A stretch of 64,000 bases of DNA from Glaciozyma antarctica PI12 (Eukaryota; Basidiomycota; Microbotryomycetes; Kriegeriales; Camptobasidiaceae), in contig KZ627146.1 of NCBI GenBank assembly GCA_002917775.1, forward strand, positions 937,678-1,001,677, given 5' to 3'. Numbering within the stretch: position 1 is the first letter of the stretch; each line of letters begins with the position of its first letter. Below the pieces are notes generated by a model, which searched no databases, was not told where the DNA came from, and worked only from the letters and a program-made list of their open reading frames with translations. Shown in pieces: positions 34,710-45,588 of the stretch. The translations under genes were made by a program, and so were the position numbers.

Positions 34710-35561
34710 ATGTCCACCAGCGCCTCCTCCTCCAGGGCTCCCACCACTTTCAAAGGCTTTGGTCCCCCCGCTTGGATCTTCTCCTTCAACGGCTCCGACC
34801 CCACCGCCTCCACCTCCACCGCCCCGCCACCACCACGGACGAGTTTCGGCCGACTGGACCTCGACGAGGGGGATACGGAGGGACACTATGGACCTACGAC
34901 TAGGAGGAGGGGGAACGTAAGCTTTGTCCCTGCGCGAGGGCTTGGGAAGGAATCGGTGGAGAAGGGGAAGGGACGTGAGGATAAGGGAGCTTTCGTCCGA
35001 GGGTTATACGAAGGGATCGTCTCTACCCCTCCACCTCCTCCCACTCCACCACATCCTCCTGCGCCCCTTCGACGCGCCAAAACCCCCGATTTGGACCTAA
35101 CGCTCGACTCGGATTCCGACGACGAAGTGGTCATCATCAACCCCCTCACTCGCCTCCCCTACCCCCGTCCCCGCCCAGCCCGCCCTCGAGCAATCCACGA
35201 CCTCCTAGCCGACTCAACCCCCTCCTCCCCTCCCATCGTCCCGCCGATCCAATACGCTCTCAAGCCGTCCAATATCGGTTGGCGTCTCCTCGCGCGCCAA
35301 GGGTGGGTCGAGGGACAACCTCTCGGCCCTTTGGACGATAAAAGGGAGGGAGGGGGGTTGAAGGTCCCGTTGAAGGGGAGTGAGAAGTTTGATAGAGCGG
35401 GGTTGGGGGGGAAGGGAGGGAGGAGGGAGAGTGGGAGGGAGAGGGAGGAGAGGAGGAGGGAGGAGGAGAGGGTAGAGAGGGAGAGGAGTGGGGGGATGGA
35501 GAGGAAGAGGAGGTGGGAAGAGGTGGAGAGGAAAGAGATGTTGGCGTATATGAATCGCTAG
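34710..35561 (+). CDS. G-patch domain protein
   Basis: Single-exon gene of 283 residues. ATG 34710 is chosen because it is the first good start; it opens MSTSASSSRAPTTFKGFGPP. The N-terminal two thirds are Pro/Ser-rich with an acidic patch (LDLTLDSDSDDEVVIINPLT). A G-patch-like segment lies near residues 188-230: PSNIGWRLLARQGWVEGQPL followed by G-containing repeats (GGGLKVPLKGSEKFDRAGLG). G-patch proteins activate DEAH-box helicases in splicing or ribosome assembly. The tail is a strongly basic/acidic Arg-Glu helix (REREERRREEERVERERSGG). The closest arrangement I know is the GPANK1/Spp2-like class, but assignment to one is not possible by eye. Confidence 0.72.
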   Translation: MSTSASSSRAPTTFKGFGPPAWIFSFNGSDPTASTSTAPPPPRTSFGRLDLDEGDTEGHYGPTTRRRGNVSFVPARGLGKESVEKGKGREDKGAFVRGLYEGIVSTPPPPPTPPHPPAPLRRAKTPDLDLTLDSDSDDEVVIINPLTRLPYPRPRPARPRAIHDLLADSTPSSPPIVPPIQYALKPSNIGWRLLARQGWVEGQPLGPLDDKREGGGLKVPLKGSEKFDRAGLGGKGGRRESGREREERRREEERVERERSGGMERKRRWEEVERKEMLAYMNR

Positions 35562-36604
35562 GAAATCGAGACGCTGGTTCGTCGGTTCGTGCGATGAGGC
35601 CTGAGGGTGCGGCTTTGGTGGCGGACCCTGCTCGCGTTTCTGCTCGCGTCTTCTCCTCACCATCGACTCTGCTCGTCGCCAACGTCGCTGCCGTACTCTT
35701 CGCCATCTTCGCTCTCGCTCGCCACCGCCATTCATCTGCGTTCGCTCCAGCTCCTCACACAAAGCCTACTCTGCCTCCTCTCCGAAGTGCCTCAATAATT
35801 TTCTGCACGACAACATTGCGAGAAGCACGGCTAGCCATCGTAGACGGCCGCTACACAAACAATGTCTCCTCGAGAATTGCTTCGCACTCGATCTCCGCCA
35901 CCGCTCCTTCGCCTTTCTCCCCCTTCGCACAAAGACAGCTCGTCTTCCACCTTATCCTTCACGTCGCTCCTGTCAACCTCGGGTGGAAGCACAGCGAGTG
36001 AGAAGTACGCCGTAGACTCCCGCCGCACAAGCGAGCACGACTTGCTCGCAACCCGCTTCGCACTCGCTCTCACCACCGCTTTCTCCTTTCCTCACCTCCT
36101 ACCGGCGCAGCTTATCAGCTGCATCGTCGTCTATGTTGCGCTCGCTAAAGCGCCGCGGAGATACCTGCAAGTTTGACGAGGTCCCTGGAGCGAGGAGGAC
36201 AAATTCGAGCTGAGCGTAGAGTGAGCAGGGGTGGGAGAGCAGAGTTTGTGCGCAGAGAGTTACGCGCGTACGGTGCGGATGGGCTGGCCCAGTGGGCGTG
36301 TGCTGGGAGGGAGAAAGTGGGGGAGCGGGAGGGAGGGGAGTTGGTTCCCTTGGGAGCAGCGTGGAGGCACGGTCTCCTCTCCCTGTCTCCGTCAACCTCC
36401 CCTTGCGCTAAAAATATCTCCACCGTGCAGCGCAACACGCTGCAGCAGGCACACGAGCGCCAGAAGCCTCTCACGCTCGTCAGCTCCCACCTCCTTCCCG
36501 CGCCCTCCAACTCCCCAATCGTGGACAACCCTTCTAAATTCCTCCAAAAGAAACTCTACAAACCCCAAACGACGCGTGCATAGCTCTACAACCCCGCCTC
36601 TCCC
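35562..36604. other. Region without a recognised gene
   Basis: About 1.04 kb with no conserved coding sequence. One frame at 35862-36176 starts with ATG and runs 104 codons with a hydrophobic tail (PAQLISCIVVYVALAKAP), but it lacks introns, neighbours or family support, so it is only a weak candidate. Otherwise the stretch should hold the convergent 3' UTRs of its neighbours. Confidence 0.35.
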
Positions 36605-37027
36605 TTACGCGAACGTCGAATCGGCAGGAAGGACGTCCTGCGCCCTCTCATCAGCTGCGCTCGCTCAAGCATGGGGGAGGGACGTACTTTGGGGTGCTTA
36701 GCCTCGAAGTGGGTCTTGAGGGTGTTGTAATCCCCGACCTGTGGACGTATCAGCTCCCTTCCCCCATCGGAACGCGGTGAGCATACCTGCATGAAGCACT
36801 GCCCCCGCTATCAGCTCGCGTCTCTACTAAGAGGGAGAGATTGCGTACCTTGAAGCACTTGTACTTGAGCACCTTGTTCTTCTCCGCCAGACTGCTCTTG
36901 CCCCCTGCAGCTGCCTTCGCTTTCGCCTGGTTCTTCGCGCGAGATTCCTGGGCTTGGAGTCCGCGAGCCTTGTTCACTAAGGGTCAGCTGGTGATTCCAG
37001 AGGAGTGAGTAGGAGCGCGCGTACCAT
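36605..37027 (-). CDS. Small 4F5/zinc-finger protein (ZNF706-like)
   Basis: A 75-residue protein assembled from five small exons. ATG 37027 plus one base (exon 1 is ATGG), intron 36977-37023, then VNKARGLQAQESRAKNQAKA, the 4F5/SERF-type basic start. KNKVLKYKCFK joins a micro-exon CFMQ, then VGDYNTLKTHFEAKHPK, forming one C2H2 finger (CFKC ... H, H). The last exon encodes DVLPADSTFA and TAA 36605-36607. All four introns have GTACGC/GTATGC/GTACGT donors, CTGA(T/C) branch motifs and AG acceptors. Animal and plant relatives are tiny nuclear/cytosolic proteins linked to translation control and protein aggregation. The length matches the family exactly, so confidence is high despite the tiny exons. 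Confidence 0.88.
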
Positions 37028-37836
37028 TTCTGAGTACTTTGGGAGAGGAGGGTGGTGAGAAGAGCCGAAGTCGAAGGCAGAAAAATGCTGGGTGGTCCGT
37101 GCGCACGGAGAATTTCGTAGCGGGATTCGTAGCGAGAGTTTCGCAGGAGCTCGCTGGCCGAACCTGTTCTGCGAGTATTTTGCGCTGTAGTATGTAGGAG
37201 AGGCTGAGCTTCAGCAGATGAAGTGTTGGGATCACTCTCAGAGTGGGGAAAGGACGTGAACAGAACTGCTTGTCGAGAGCTGGTTTTCGATTTTTCTGAA
37301 AATCGCGGTTGGACTCTGTTTTCCCCTCCAGCTCCTCGAATTTTTTGATGGACGAGAGTTATCATAGGCGAAGCTGCAAGCACTTCTCTGCAGGAACGAA
37401 AGCGAGCTCAGAAAAAGGAGAGGAGGATGTTCGGTCAGCGATCGAGAAAGGGAGGAGATTGAGAGCGACTGCGAGATTTCAAGGAGGAAGCGGGGTGAAC
37501 TGGAGTGAACGAGTATGCTCCTGAGGAGCTCTCAGTTGGATTTCGCCAGTGGAAGCAGGCACAGGGAAGGATACTACAGGCGTGAGCGACGTTCAAAGTG
37601 AGACATTCCATTCATTAGCGCGCATTTAGCCCAAGTTGGGAACGGCGACGCGGAGTGAAGGAGACCCCGCTCGCTTTGTTCCCAAACCCTCCTGCTCCCC
37701 GAGTCTTGACCCCACACACTCGTTCAACACCAGAGGACTCTCTTGAGGCCTCTCCAACCAGGGGCTGCCCTTCTAACCATCCACCAGCACCCACCAGCTC
37801 CCAATCCCCTTCCTCACGGCATCGTCTCAGGCAAAA
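37028..37836. other. Divergent promoter region
   Basis: 809 bp between the ATGs of the 4F5-like gene (leftward) and the four-pass membrane protein (rightward). No gene seen. It is more AT-rich than its surroundings and contains a small hairpin, 7-bp arms CGATTTT/AAAATCG at 37288-37305. Confidence 0.45.
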
Positions 37837-39078
37837 ATGCCCTCGTTCCTCTCCCGGTTCTCCAAGAGCCCCCGCTTGCACGACAACGAGAAGGCGGGGT
37901 ACGCCTACGAACAAGACAGCTCCCGACTCGTCAAATCGACGCCTACGCCGGCGAGGAAGCGATTGAGCGATGATTCAACAGAGCGGTACCTAGGCAGCTT
38001 TGCGCCCAACCCCGCCTTCATTCGTCTCCTGCGGTTCCTCTGGTAAGTTTCTCCTTTCTCCTGGCTGCTGTTTGGGCGCCGTGGAACCCAGCTGATCGAT
38101 TCCCCGCCTTCGCCGCACGCAGCTACACCCTCACCTCCCTCTCGGCTCTAGCTACAGCCGGCGTGGGACTAGGAGTCGTCCACTACTACAACAGCAACAC
38201 TCCCGTCATCAAGCCCGCCTGGGGTTCCCTCATCGCCGTCATCGCCTTCGGAATCGGCACCCCAGGCGTCCTCTTTGGACTCTTCCTCGTTACTCCCCGT
38301 CTCTTCCGACATGGAGGAGTCGCAGGGATCATCAACCAGACTCGGATCGAACTCCTCATGCTCTTCTCGATGTCGGTCGTTTGGATCTCAGGAGCGTTGG
38401 CATTGGCGTGCGATCTCCGAGGTCGGGAGAACTGCATCTGGTACGTCCTTTCTCCCCTCGCTGGCTCGCGCACGAACTGACGACCTCGACAGGGACGGAT
38501 ACTACCACTACCCCAAGCCTCTCGATTTCGACAACGTCTGCGAACTCATCAACGTCACCGTCGCTCTCTCCTACACGACTTTCGGCCTCTGCTGCGTCCA
38601 AATGGTCATCTTCTGGGTCCGTTCCCTCGTCTCCTGTCTGACACCCTAGCAAAGACGGCTAGTAAAGTCGGCAGTAATCTATATCCTCCTTTACCTCGAT
38701 CAGGAAGTCCTCACGGAGCCGACGAACGACTGTGGAGGACGGGCGTACCGCGCTCGATCCCTCGCGCTGGCACAGCATCGTACGCTCCTCAACGCACAAC
38801 GCTCGTCGAACGTTCTGTGGAAGAAGGAGATGAGCGAGGTAGCTAGGTCGGAGGGAGTGGCGAATTCGAGGAGGGCGTCCCAGAGCTCGAGGCCTGAGAC
38901 GAGGAGCGAGAGGTATAGGGATGAGGAAGAGACGGGGGAGGAGGAGGAGGAGGAGGTTGCTGGAAGTGAGGGGTACTATGGGTACGAGACGAGTTCGAGG
39001 ATGCGTGAGTCCTTTTCGTCGTTCCTTCGCGCGCGACGATGCTGATCCTTTTTCGACGCAGAAGGAGGTCGCGTCTGA
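37837..39078 (+). CDS. Four-pass membrane protein, MARVEL-like
   Basis: ATG 37837 gives MPSFLSRFSKSPRLHDNEKA, a cytosolic basic tail. Four hydrophobic segments follow: LTSLSALATAGVGLGVVHYY, SLIAVIAFGIGTPGVLFGLF, LLMLFSMSVVWISGALALAC and VALSYTTFGLCCVQMVIFWV, with a short Cys-bearing loop between helices 3 and 4. This layout is typical of fungal MARVEL-domain proteins of the plasma membrane. The C-terminal tail is long and acidic (DEEETGEEEEEEVAGSEGYY). Introns at 38042, 38440, 38620 and 39005 keep frame, and a last micro-exon ends QGGRV-stop at 39078. If the last donor is not used, the protein ends at 39045 instead. Its partner is unknown. Confidence 0.72.
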
Positions 39079-39433
39079 TCTCGCGCTTTATTCTCCATGC
39101 TGTTCGGTCGACGACGACCCTTTCATCTGTTTAATATTTGGCTACCACTACTCCTCTTTCTATCGCCCGCTGCCCCCTCGTGCGCGTACATCCTCCCCTC
39201 CCCCTTATCCTTTTGGTACTCCCACTTTTTTACGCTGTACCACCCCACCACCTCTTGAACCTTCGCCTTCTGTTGTATCTATTCGCCGGCTTGACGAATT
39301 TGAAGACACGTTGGATTCTCCTTCGCGGCTTCAAAACGAGAGGATTTCGCTCGCTCTCTCGTCGCACGCTCGCTCCCCGCCCTCCTCGTTCTCTCTTCGC
39401 GACAGTGGCACAAAACAACATATCCCATTGCCC
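39079..39433. other. Convergent 3' intergenic region
   Basis: 355 bp between the stop of the four-pass protein and that of the leftward DEK_C-like gene. Pyrimidine-rich, with T-rich stretches near 39220 that could serve as 3'-end signals. No gene seen. Confidence 0.45.
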
Positions 39434-40730
39434 TCAATCACTATCACTCTGATCCCCCAAAAACGCCGCAAAAGCCCTCGCAGGAGGCTTCTTCACCACC
39501 ACCTCCTCCTCCTCCGCGCGACGCTTCTTCCCGCCTCGAAGACCTTCGACGATAGGTGCTCCTGCGATCTCCTGCGCGTCGAATTAAAAGCGTCAGCGAG
39601 GTCCGAAGGGCGCTTCCTTCCAAGGAGGGAGAAAAGCGAGAAAAGCGAAAGGACGCACCTTCATCTCCCTCTCCAACCCTCTCCTCTCCCCCACCTCTTC
39701 CGCCCTACTCAAACTAGGCAACTTCCTCCCCTCTCCAACGCTGAGCCCGATATCGGCGAGCAAGTTCTCGAGGAGCGCGATACGAGCGGAGGGGGAGAGG
39801 GTACGTTCGGCCCCTGTGGCCGGAGTGAAAGGGCGGGTTATGAGGGCGGCTGTGAGGAGGGCCTGTGGGGTGGTTAGCGGGGGTCGGGGGACGGAAGTGG
39901 ATAGGGGAGAGAGAGGGGAGGGAGGACGGACTTTGAGCTTCTTGATGCGGTCCTCCTCCTCTTGAGTTCCTTTGGGAGCGTCGCCGGGCTTGAGAGGAGC
40001 GGGAGGCTTGGGCTTGATGACCTTTGGTTCCTTCTTGGGCTGCTTGGGCTTGACCTTCGGCTCCTTGACGACCTTCTCCTTCCCCTTCGTACTAGCCTCG
40101 ACGCTCGCGCCCTCCTCGTCGTCACTCGAAATCGTTTCAGCGCTCTTGTACGCGACCTTGCTGGTCGAAGCTTTCGCCTTCTTGGGCTTCGTATAGACCT
40201 CGTCGACTTCGAGAAGGGATTCCATCGAGGCGTCCTCCTCCTCCTCCTCCTCCTCCGCGAAGTCGTCGGATTCGTCGGCTCCGGGAGGGTCGATGAGATT
40301 CATGAACGTCTGCGAGAGGGTTAGCGCTAGTAGAGCAAGAGGGAGGGGAGAGGGGAAGACGCACGTCGAGGTTCTTGGACGCGACGCGATCGTACTTGGT
40401 CTTCTTCGGCGCCGGAGCCTTCTCAGGAGAGCTCTCCTGCTTTATCCAGCATCCAGTCAGCTCCCACCTCCGTCGAGAGGACAGCCAACTCACCAGCACC
40501 CTCTCGGCAACCGCTTTGATCTCCCCCTTGACCTCGCTCCACTCCTCTGCACTCAGTACGTGCCCCTCGTCGGCGAGTTTGACGCGGATCTGCTTGAGGG
40601 TGAACGGTTCGTCGCCACGGGCTGCGTGGGCGATGGACTCGGTACGGGATTTGAGGAGGGGGAGGTCGGGTGGCACTGCGCCGCACGGGGTTAGAAGCTG
40701 AGGGTGGTCTTTAAGAGTGGCTGGCTTACT
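39434..40730 (-). CDS. DEK_C-like acidic/basic nuclear protein with split start codon
   Basis: The start codon is built by splicing: A at 40730, intron 40676-40729 (GTAAGC to CGCAG), TG at 40674-40675, giving MPPDLPLLKSRTESIAHAAR. The next segment, DEPFTLKQIRVKLADEGHVL and EEWSEVKGEIKAVAERVL, resembles the DEK C-terminal/SWIB-associated fold, a small DNA-binding helix bundle. A disordered middle has an acidic stretch (DDFAEEEEEEEDASMESLLE) and a Lys/Pro-rich one (PKVKPKQPKKEPKVIKPKPP). A helical domain LLENLLADIGLSVGEGRKLP follows, then GLRGGKKRRAEEEEVVVKKP, likely a nuclear signal, and the stop at 39434. All introns keep frame. It is probably chromatin-associated; the exact orthologue is not clear. 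Confidence 0.7.
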
Positions 40731-40998
40731 GGGTGCTGTGAGAGTAAGCAGAGGGGAGGCGGAGAGACGAAGACAGGTCGACCAGCTGTTTACTCGCGCC
40801 GGCAGCACCCTCCCTCAGCCCTCACCCTCGCGTCTCTCAACTCTTTACCCAAGCACAGCAAGGAGCTCTACAAGGACTGAAAGAGTGCAGCAACCTCCAG
40901 CAACTGAAAGGAAGCCTTCTCGTTGGATTCCCAGGTCAGCAACCCCGCACGAGTAACGTGTCATCGACCCCACTCACCCCTTCTCCCTCAGCGACACC

Positions 40999-43900
40999 AT
41001 GCCGTACCCTTACTCTGCCCTCGCCGTAATCCGGTACAAGTCACCACCAGGCTCCACCGACGGCGTCTCATTCGCAAAGGGAGAGCGGGTCAGCGTCATC
41101 GCGGCAGCTGACGAGGACGGCGACTGGCTACGCGGTACGAACGAGGCTGGCGTCGAGGGAGTCTTCCCAGCTCAGTTTGTGGAGGAGATCGAAGAGGAGC
41201 TCAAGATCGAGGAGGAGGAGGTCGAGGAGCCCGCTGTCGTCGTCGCTGAGGCCCCAGTCGAGGAGGCTCAAGCGGAGACGCCGAGCACCACTCCCGCCGG
41301 AGAGCCATCGCCTACACCCACTCCAGCACCTATTATCACCTCCCCACCCACTCCTACCACCGCACCTCTCCCCAGCCCGACTCCCGCCCCGGCCCTCCCC
41401 TCCCCCACCACCACCGCCGCGCCCGAAGCTCCCAAGAAGCCCTCCTCCCTCCGCGACCGTATCGCAGCTCTCAACGCCGCTGGAGCCGGAGCCGCTCCTC
41501 CTCCCCTCGCGCGCCCGAAGCCCCCTTTCGCACGCAAGCCGATCCCAGCTCCTTCCCCAGCTCTCGCCCCCACATTCACCTCGGCCACTGTCGCGTCCCC
41601 CGTCCTTGCGCCGACGACGGTTCCGGTCGAGACGAACGTGGAAAGAGGAGGAGAGCATGGGGCTATGAGCGCCGAGGATGCAAAAGCGAGTATCGGGAAG
41701 GGAGGGAGTCTCAAGGATAGGATCGCAGCGCTGCAGGGACTCAAGCTCGACAGCGACCTGCCTCCTCCTCCTGGTCGTGCGCCGAAGGTCTGGAAGAGGA
41801 AGGAGGAACCCGTCGTCGTCGCCGAGGAGGAGGCCGAAGCTACCCCCGCCTCTCCCTTCGCAGCCGACGAACCTCTCCCAGCCCTCTCCTCCCCTCCCGT
41901 CGACCCCATCTCTCCAGCTATCGACCCCGTCTCTCCAGCCACCGAAACCGTCGAGCCCTCTCCTGTGGAAGCGGAGGAGGATACCGAGGCGACGAAGCGA
42001 GCGGCGTTGACGGCGCGGATGGCGGGGTTGGGAGGACAGAGGGTCGGGATGGCGATGCCTGCGTTGCCGAGGAAGGCGGGGCCACCGAGGAAGAAGGCTG
42101 CTACTGCTGCTCCGGCTGCGGTGGTGGAGCCTGAGGCGGTCGTCGAGCCCGATTCGGTCAAAGTAACTGAGCCTGCGGAGGTCGCTTCGTCGTCTGAGGT
42201 CGCCGAGGTTGAGGTGCAGGACGTCGTCGCGGTGGAGGAGACTGCCGAGGGGGACACCACCGAGGACGCCGTCGAGGAACCGAAGGTCGAGGAGCCCATC
42301 GTCGAGGACGTCGTCACTACGACCGACGAGGAACCGACCGAAGTTCCCTCGGTGCCCACCATCGACGAACCCACCGCGATCCCCTCAACCACCAACGCCC
42401 TCCGCGAGCGCACCGACGTCCCCGCCGCCTCCTCAGACGACGAGTTCGATACTCCCGCCCTCCCAACCGCCTCGGACGACGAAGACGAATTCGACACGCC
42501 TTCTCTCCCTCCCTCGAACATCGCCTCTCCCCTCCCCCGCCCTATCTCACCAGCATTCGACGCGCACCAATCCCCTCCTCCGCCTCTCAAATCGCTCATC
42601 CTCGTTCCCTCTCCCGCCGTCGAATCCGAAGCCTCGGCAGACGACGAGGAGGAGAGGAGTCGATCCCTCTCTCCCCCACTCATCGCTCCCGTCCCCGTCT
42701 CCCCTGAACGACCTCTCTCCCTCTCCCGCCCTCCCCTCCCTCCTCCCGCCTCAGAGCCCAAGGCCCTCGTCGCAGCAGCCAAAGCCGTCAAGGAGCCTAA
42801 GGCGCTCGTCATCGACGTCGCAGCTGCGAAAGCTATCGACGGTACAGCGAGCGCAGCGACACCTACTCCTCTTTCGGGCAGGCCGAGGATCCCGCAGATC
42901 CCGATGGGCTTTCACGATAATCAGCCGACGAAGGTCGAGAAGGAGGAGGTCGTCGTTCCGAGGTCTGTGGAGCCTGAGGAGAGCGAGGAGGAGGTCGCTG
43001 AGGAGGAGGAGGAGGAGGAGCGCGAGCGCGAGGAGATTAGGGCGCCGCCGCCTGTGAAGAAGGTGACGATCCCGGTCGAGGCTGAGGCTGAGGAGAAGGT
43101 GGTCGAGGAGGAGCAGGAGGAGGAGGAGGATCCCGAGGTTAAGAGGCGTGCGGCGTTGGCGAAGCGGATGGCGGGTACGTCCCTATTTCGTTTGGGTTCG
43201 AGCGAGGCTGATGAAACTGTGAGCAGCGTTGGGAGGGATGAACATGCGGATGGGACCGATGATGCCGCCGATCAGTGGGTTGCGCAAGACGACGAAGAAG
43301 GAGGAGCCTGTCTCGCCCAAGGAGGTCGAGGAGGGTGCGTTCTTTTCACTGGGCGATCAGAACGTCGCTGATGAGATTGCTGCAGAGGAAGCGCCGATGC
43401 CGACGCCGAGGAGGGCTGGGACGATCCCGACCGGTGGAATGCTCCTTCCTGGGATCATGCCGCGCGCTCCCCCGCCTGAGCCGGAGTCGGAGCCTGAGGT
43501 CGAGGCTGAGGTCGAGGAGGAAGAAGAATCAGCTGTGGTTGAGTCGGAGGAGGAGGAGGTTGCGCAGGAGGAGGAGGAAGTTGCTCCACCGCCGCTCCCC
43601 GCTGGACGACCTTCGACTGGACCTCCGCGTCGCTCGATCCCAGTGCCGGCGCCGCAAGACGAGGACGACGAGGACGAATCCGTTCCTCCTCCTCTCCCCG
43701 CCGGCCGTCACACTTTCGTCAGCGAGCCCGAGACGTTCGAGGACGAAGAGGAGGAGCAAGTCGTTTCGAACGACGAGGACGAAGCCGAATCCGACATGGA
43801 CGTTCCTCCCCCTCTCCCGCCTTCTCGCCAGCTCCCCACCTCCCCTCCTCTTCCTCCCACTTCTCCCCCGCCTTCCTCTCCGCCTTCTCGCCGCCCTCCC

Positions 43901-44840
43901 GTCCCCCGGTCCTCGAACCGCGATAGCACATCAAGCTTCGCTTCCCTCGGTCGTCGCAGCACCGATCGACGCAGTACGTCCGATGGAGGTCTGTTGGGAG
44001 TAGCGATCCCGCGCGCGTCGATGGATATTGACCGTGAGGCGCCTGATTCGCCTGGAGCGGCGCCGGCGTTGCCGCCTAAGACGCAGGAGGAGGGAGGGAA
44101 CTTCAAGGCTCGAGACGTCGATTTGGCGAAGGCGTCGCAGTGGTGGAGGGCCACCCCGTTTGCGCCGCCGATGTCGATTGCGGGGAGGAAGGATGTGGTG
44201 GTGGATTGCTCCGAGTCGTCGGCGACGAAGAGGGGGAAGACGAGGCATGATATTGAGTGAGTCGTTCCGCGGAGTGGTTTTGAGGTAGCGAAGCTGATGC
44301 TCGATTGCAGGATCGAAGTCATCTACGACGACCTCTCGAAGACGATCGTGACCATCTCATTCACCGACGACGACCTGGCCGAAAACGACGACCTCCATCT
44401 CGCAATCCCACTTCCCTCCTCCTCCCCTCCCTACCTCCTCCCAACTCCTCACTTTCTCCACCTCCCTCGGCGCCCAACTTTTCGCCGCCGCCCACTCGAA
44501 GCTCAGCGACAAGTCCGCCTCGCGAACGACGGACGACGCGCTCATCGCCGCCTGCTTCGCGCGCGCGACGGACCCTCTTCCTCCGATCGGCAAATCGTAC
44601 GGAATCCCCATCTACGCTCTTCGGATCCCCGTCGAAGGCGGTTCGAAAGCGCGTCCCATCGTCGGGAGGGATTTGGACGGGCCTCGAGCGGGAGACGTCC
44701 TCGTTCTTTGGGAGGCCAAGTTCAAGCACAACCTCTCTACGAAGATCGTTGGATCGGCGGAGAAGCCACATGTGGCGGTGGTCGAGGCGTGGGATGGGAA
44801 GAAGAGGAAGGTCAAGGTCATCGAGGTGGGAAAGAAGTGA
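40999..44840 (+). CDS. BBC1: SH3 protein Bbc1/Mti1 of actin patches
   Basis: Cortical actin-patch protein that binds type I myosin tails and restrains Arp2/3 activity. ATG 40999 opens an SH3 domain (residues about 3-65: ALAVIRYKSPPGSTDG, EDGDWLRGTNEAGVEGVFPA). A very long disordered Pro/Glu region follows with repeated SLRDRIAAL/SLKDRIAAL and RMAG motifs and several PPPLPAGR polyproline sites. Near 44300 the conserved C-terminal Bbc1 domain begins: IEVIYDDLSKTIVTISF, then TSLGAQLFAAAHSKL, IPIYALRIP and AGDVLVLWEAKFKH, ending EVGKK-stop at 44838-44840. Between SF and TSLG the frame shifts by one at AAAA 44382-44385; dropping one A restores TTTSISQSHFPPPPL, the family reading. This is probably a sequence error in an otherwise intact gene. 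Confidence 0.85.
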
Positions 44841-45552
44841 AGTGTCGAATAGGTTTGCGTATAGGTTTGAGGAGCTGATAGGTTAGTGATGGTGGTGGTG
44901 TTTAGGGCCGTGCCGAGGTCGTTGCTGGATAGCGCTTGAGGGTTTGAAGCGCTGGTATTGGATTGTTATTCTCTCAAGTCGAGGAGCGTCCTTGGGGAGA
45001 GCGAGCCGTAAAGGCCTCGGACTTCGGGCGTACGCCAGATCGGAATGGATTCGGTCCTCCCATTGGGCTCAGTCCTGGTGTGCAAGTCTACTGTGTCTGC
45101 TGTGGTCCTGTAGACTTCCACGGCCTTAAGAAGGGGAAGAGATTTCTGACGAGGGAAAGTCGATCTGGCGGGAGCAACTCGAGCGCGCAAGATCGACTAC
45201 TTGTTGCTCCCCCTCAAGCTTCCGCCTCTCTTCTTCCCTCCCTCGCTTAAGCAACGCCACCAGCAAGATCCAACAGGGAGCTCAAGCTCAGAGTCCATCA
45301 CCTCGATCGACAAGCACGATCTCTCGCCTCAGCGACCTCACCCTACTTTCCTCTCCTCCGCGCCACCATCTCTCCAGCTCTCTCCAACACCTCTCTTCCG
45401 CCCCAAGACCAGCAGCCGGCTAGCCAGCTTTATCCATTTCATCCTACCAGTATCCACCCAACGCACGTAAGCGATCCACACCTTCTCGGGCCCCTGGACG
45501 GCCGACTCACTCGTCTCTTTGGTGCAGCCTCACCAAGTCCATCCGACAGCCC
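44841..45552. other. 5' region of the RING-LON gene
   Basis: About 0.7 kb between the BBC1 stop and the first ATG of the next transcript. A GTAAGC donor at 45467 and a TGCAG acceptor near 45530 suggest a 5'-UTR intron. An open frame before the donor has no ATG, so I do not call it coding. Confidence 0.4.
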
Positions 45553-45588
45553 ATGGGCCAGCGCCTTCCCCCTCTCAACCCCCAGTAA
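45553..45588 (+). promoter_or_regulatory. Upstream ORF overlapping the RING-LON start
   Basis: An 11-codon reading frame (MGQRLPPLNPQ) starts at ATG 45553 in the predicted leader and stops at TAA 45586-45588, whose last A is the A of the main ATG 45588. TAATG overlaps of this kind allow termination-reinitiation. It is the first ATG after the predicted 5'-UTR intron. Confidence 0.5.

Noticed and set aside
37288-37305. A 7-bp-arm hairpin in the divergent promoter as a terminator or replication element.
   Set aside because: Too short and isolated; eukaryotic context gives no reason to assign a function.
41268-42812. A 514-codon antisense frame within BBC1.
   Set aside because: It mirrors the Pro/Glu-rich repeats of BBC1; low-complexity Ser/Gly content and no homology or splice structure.
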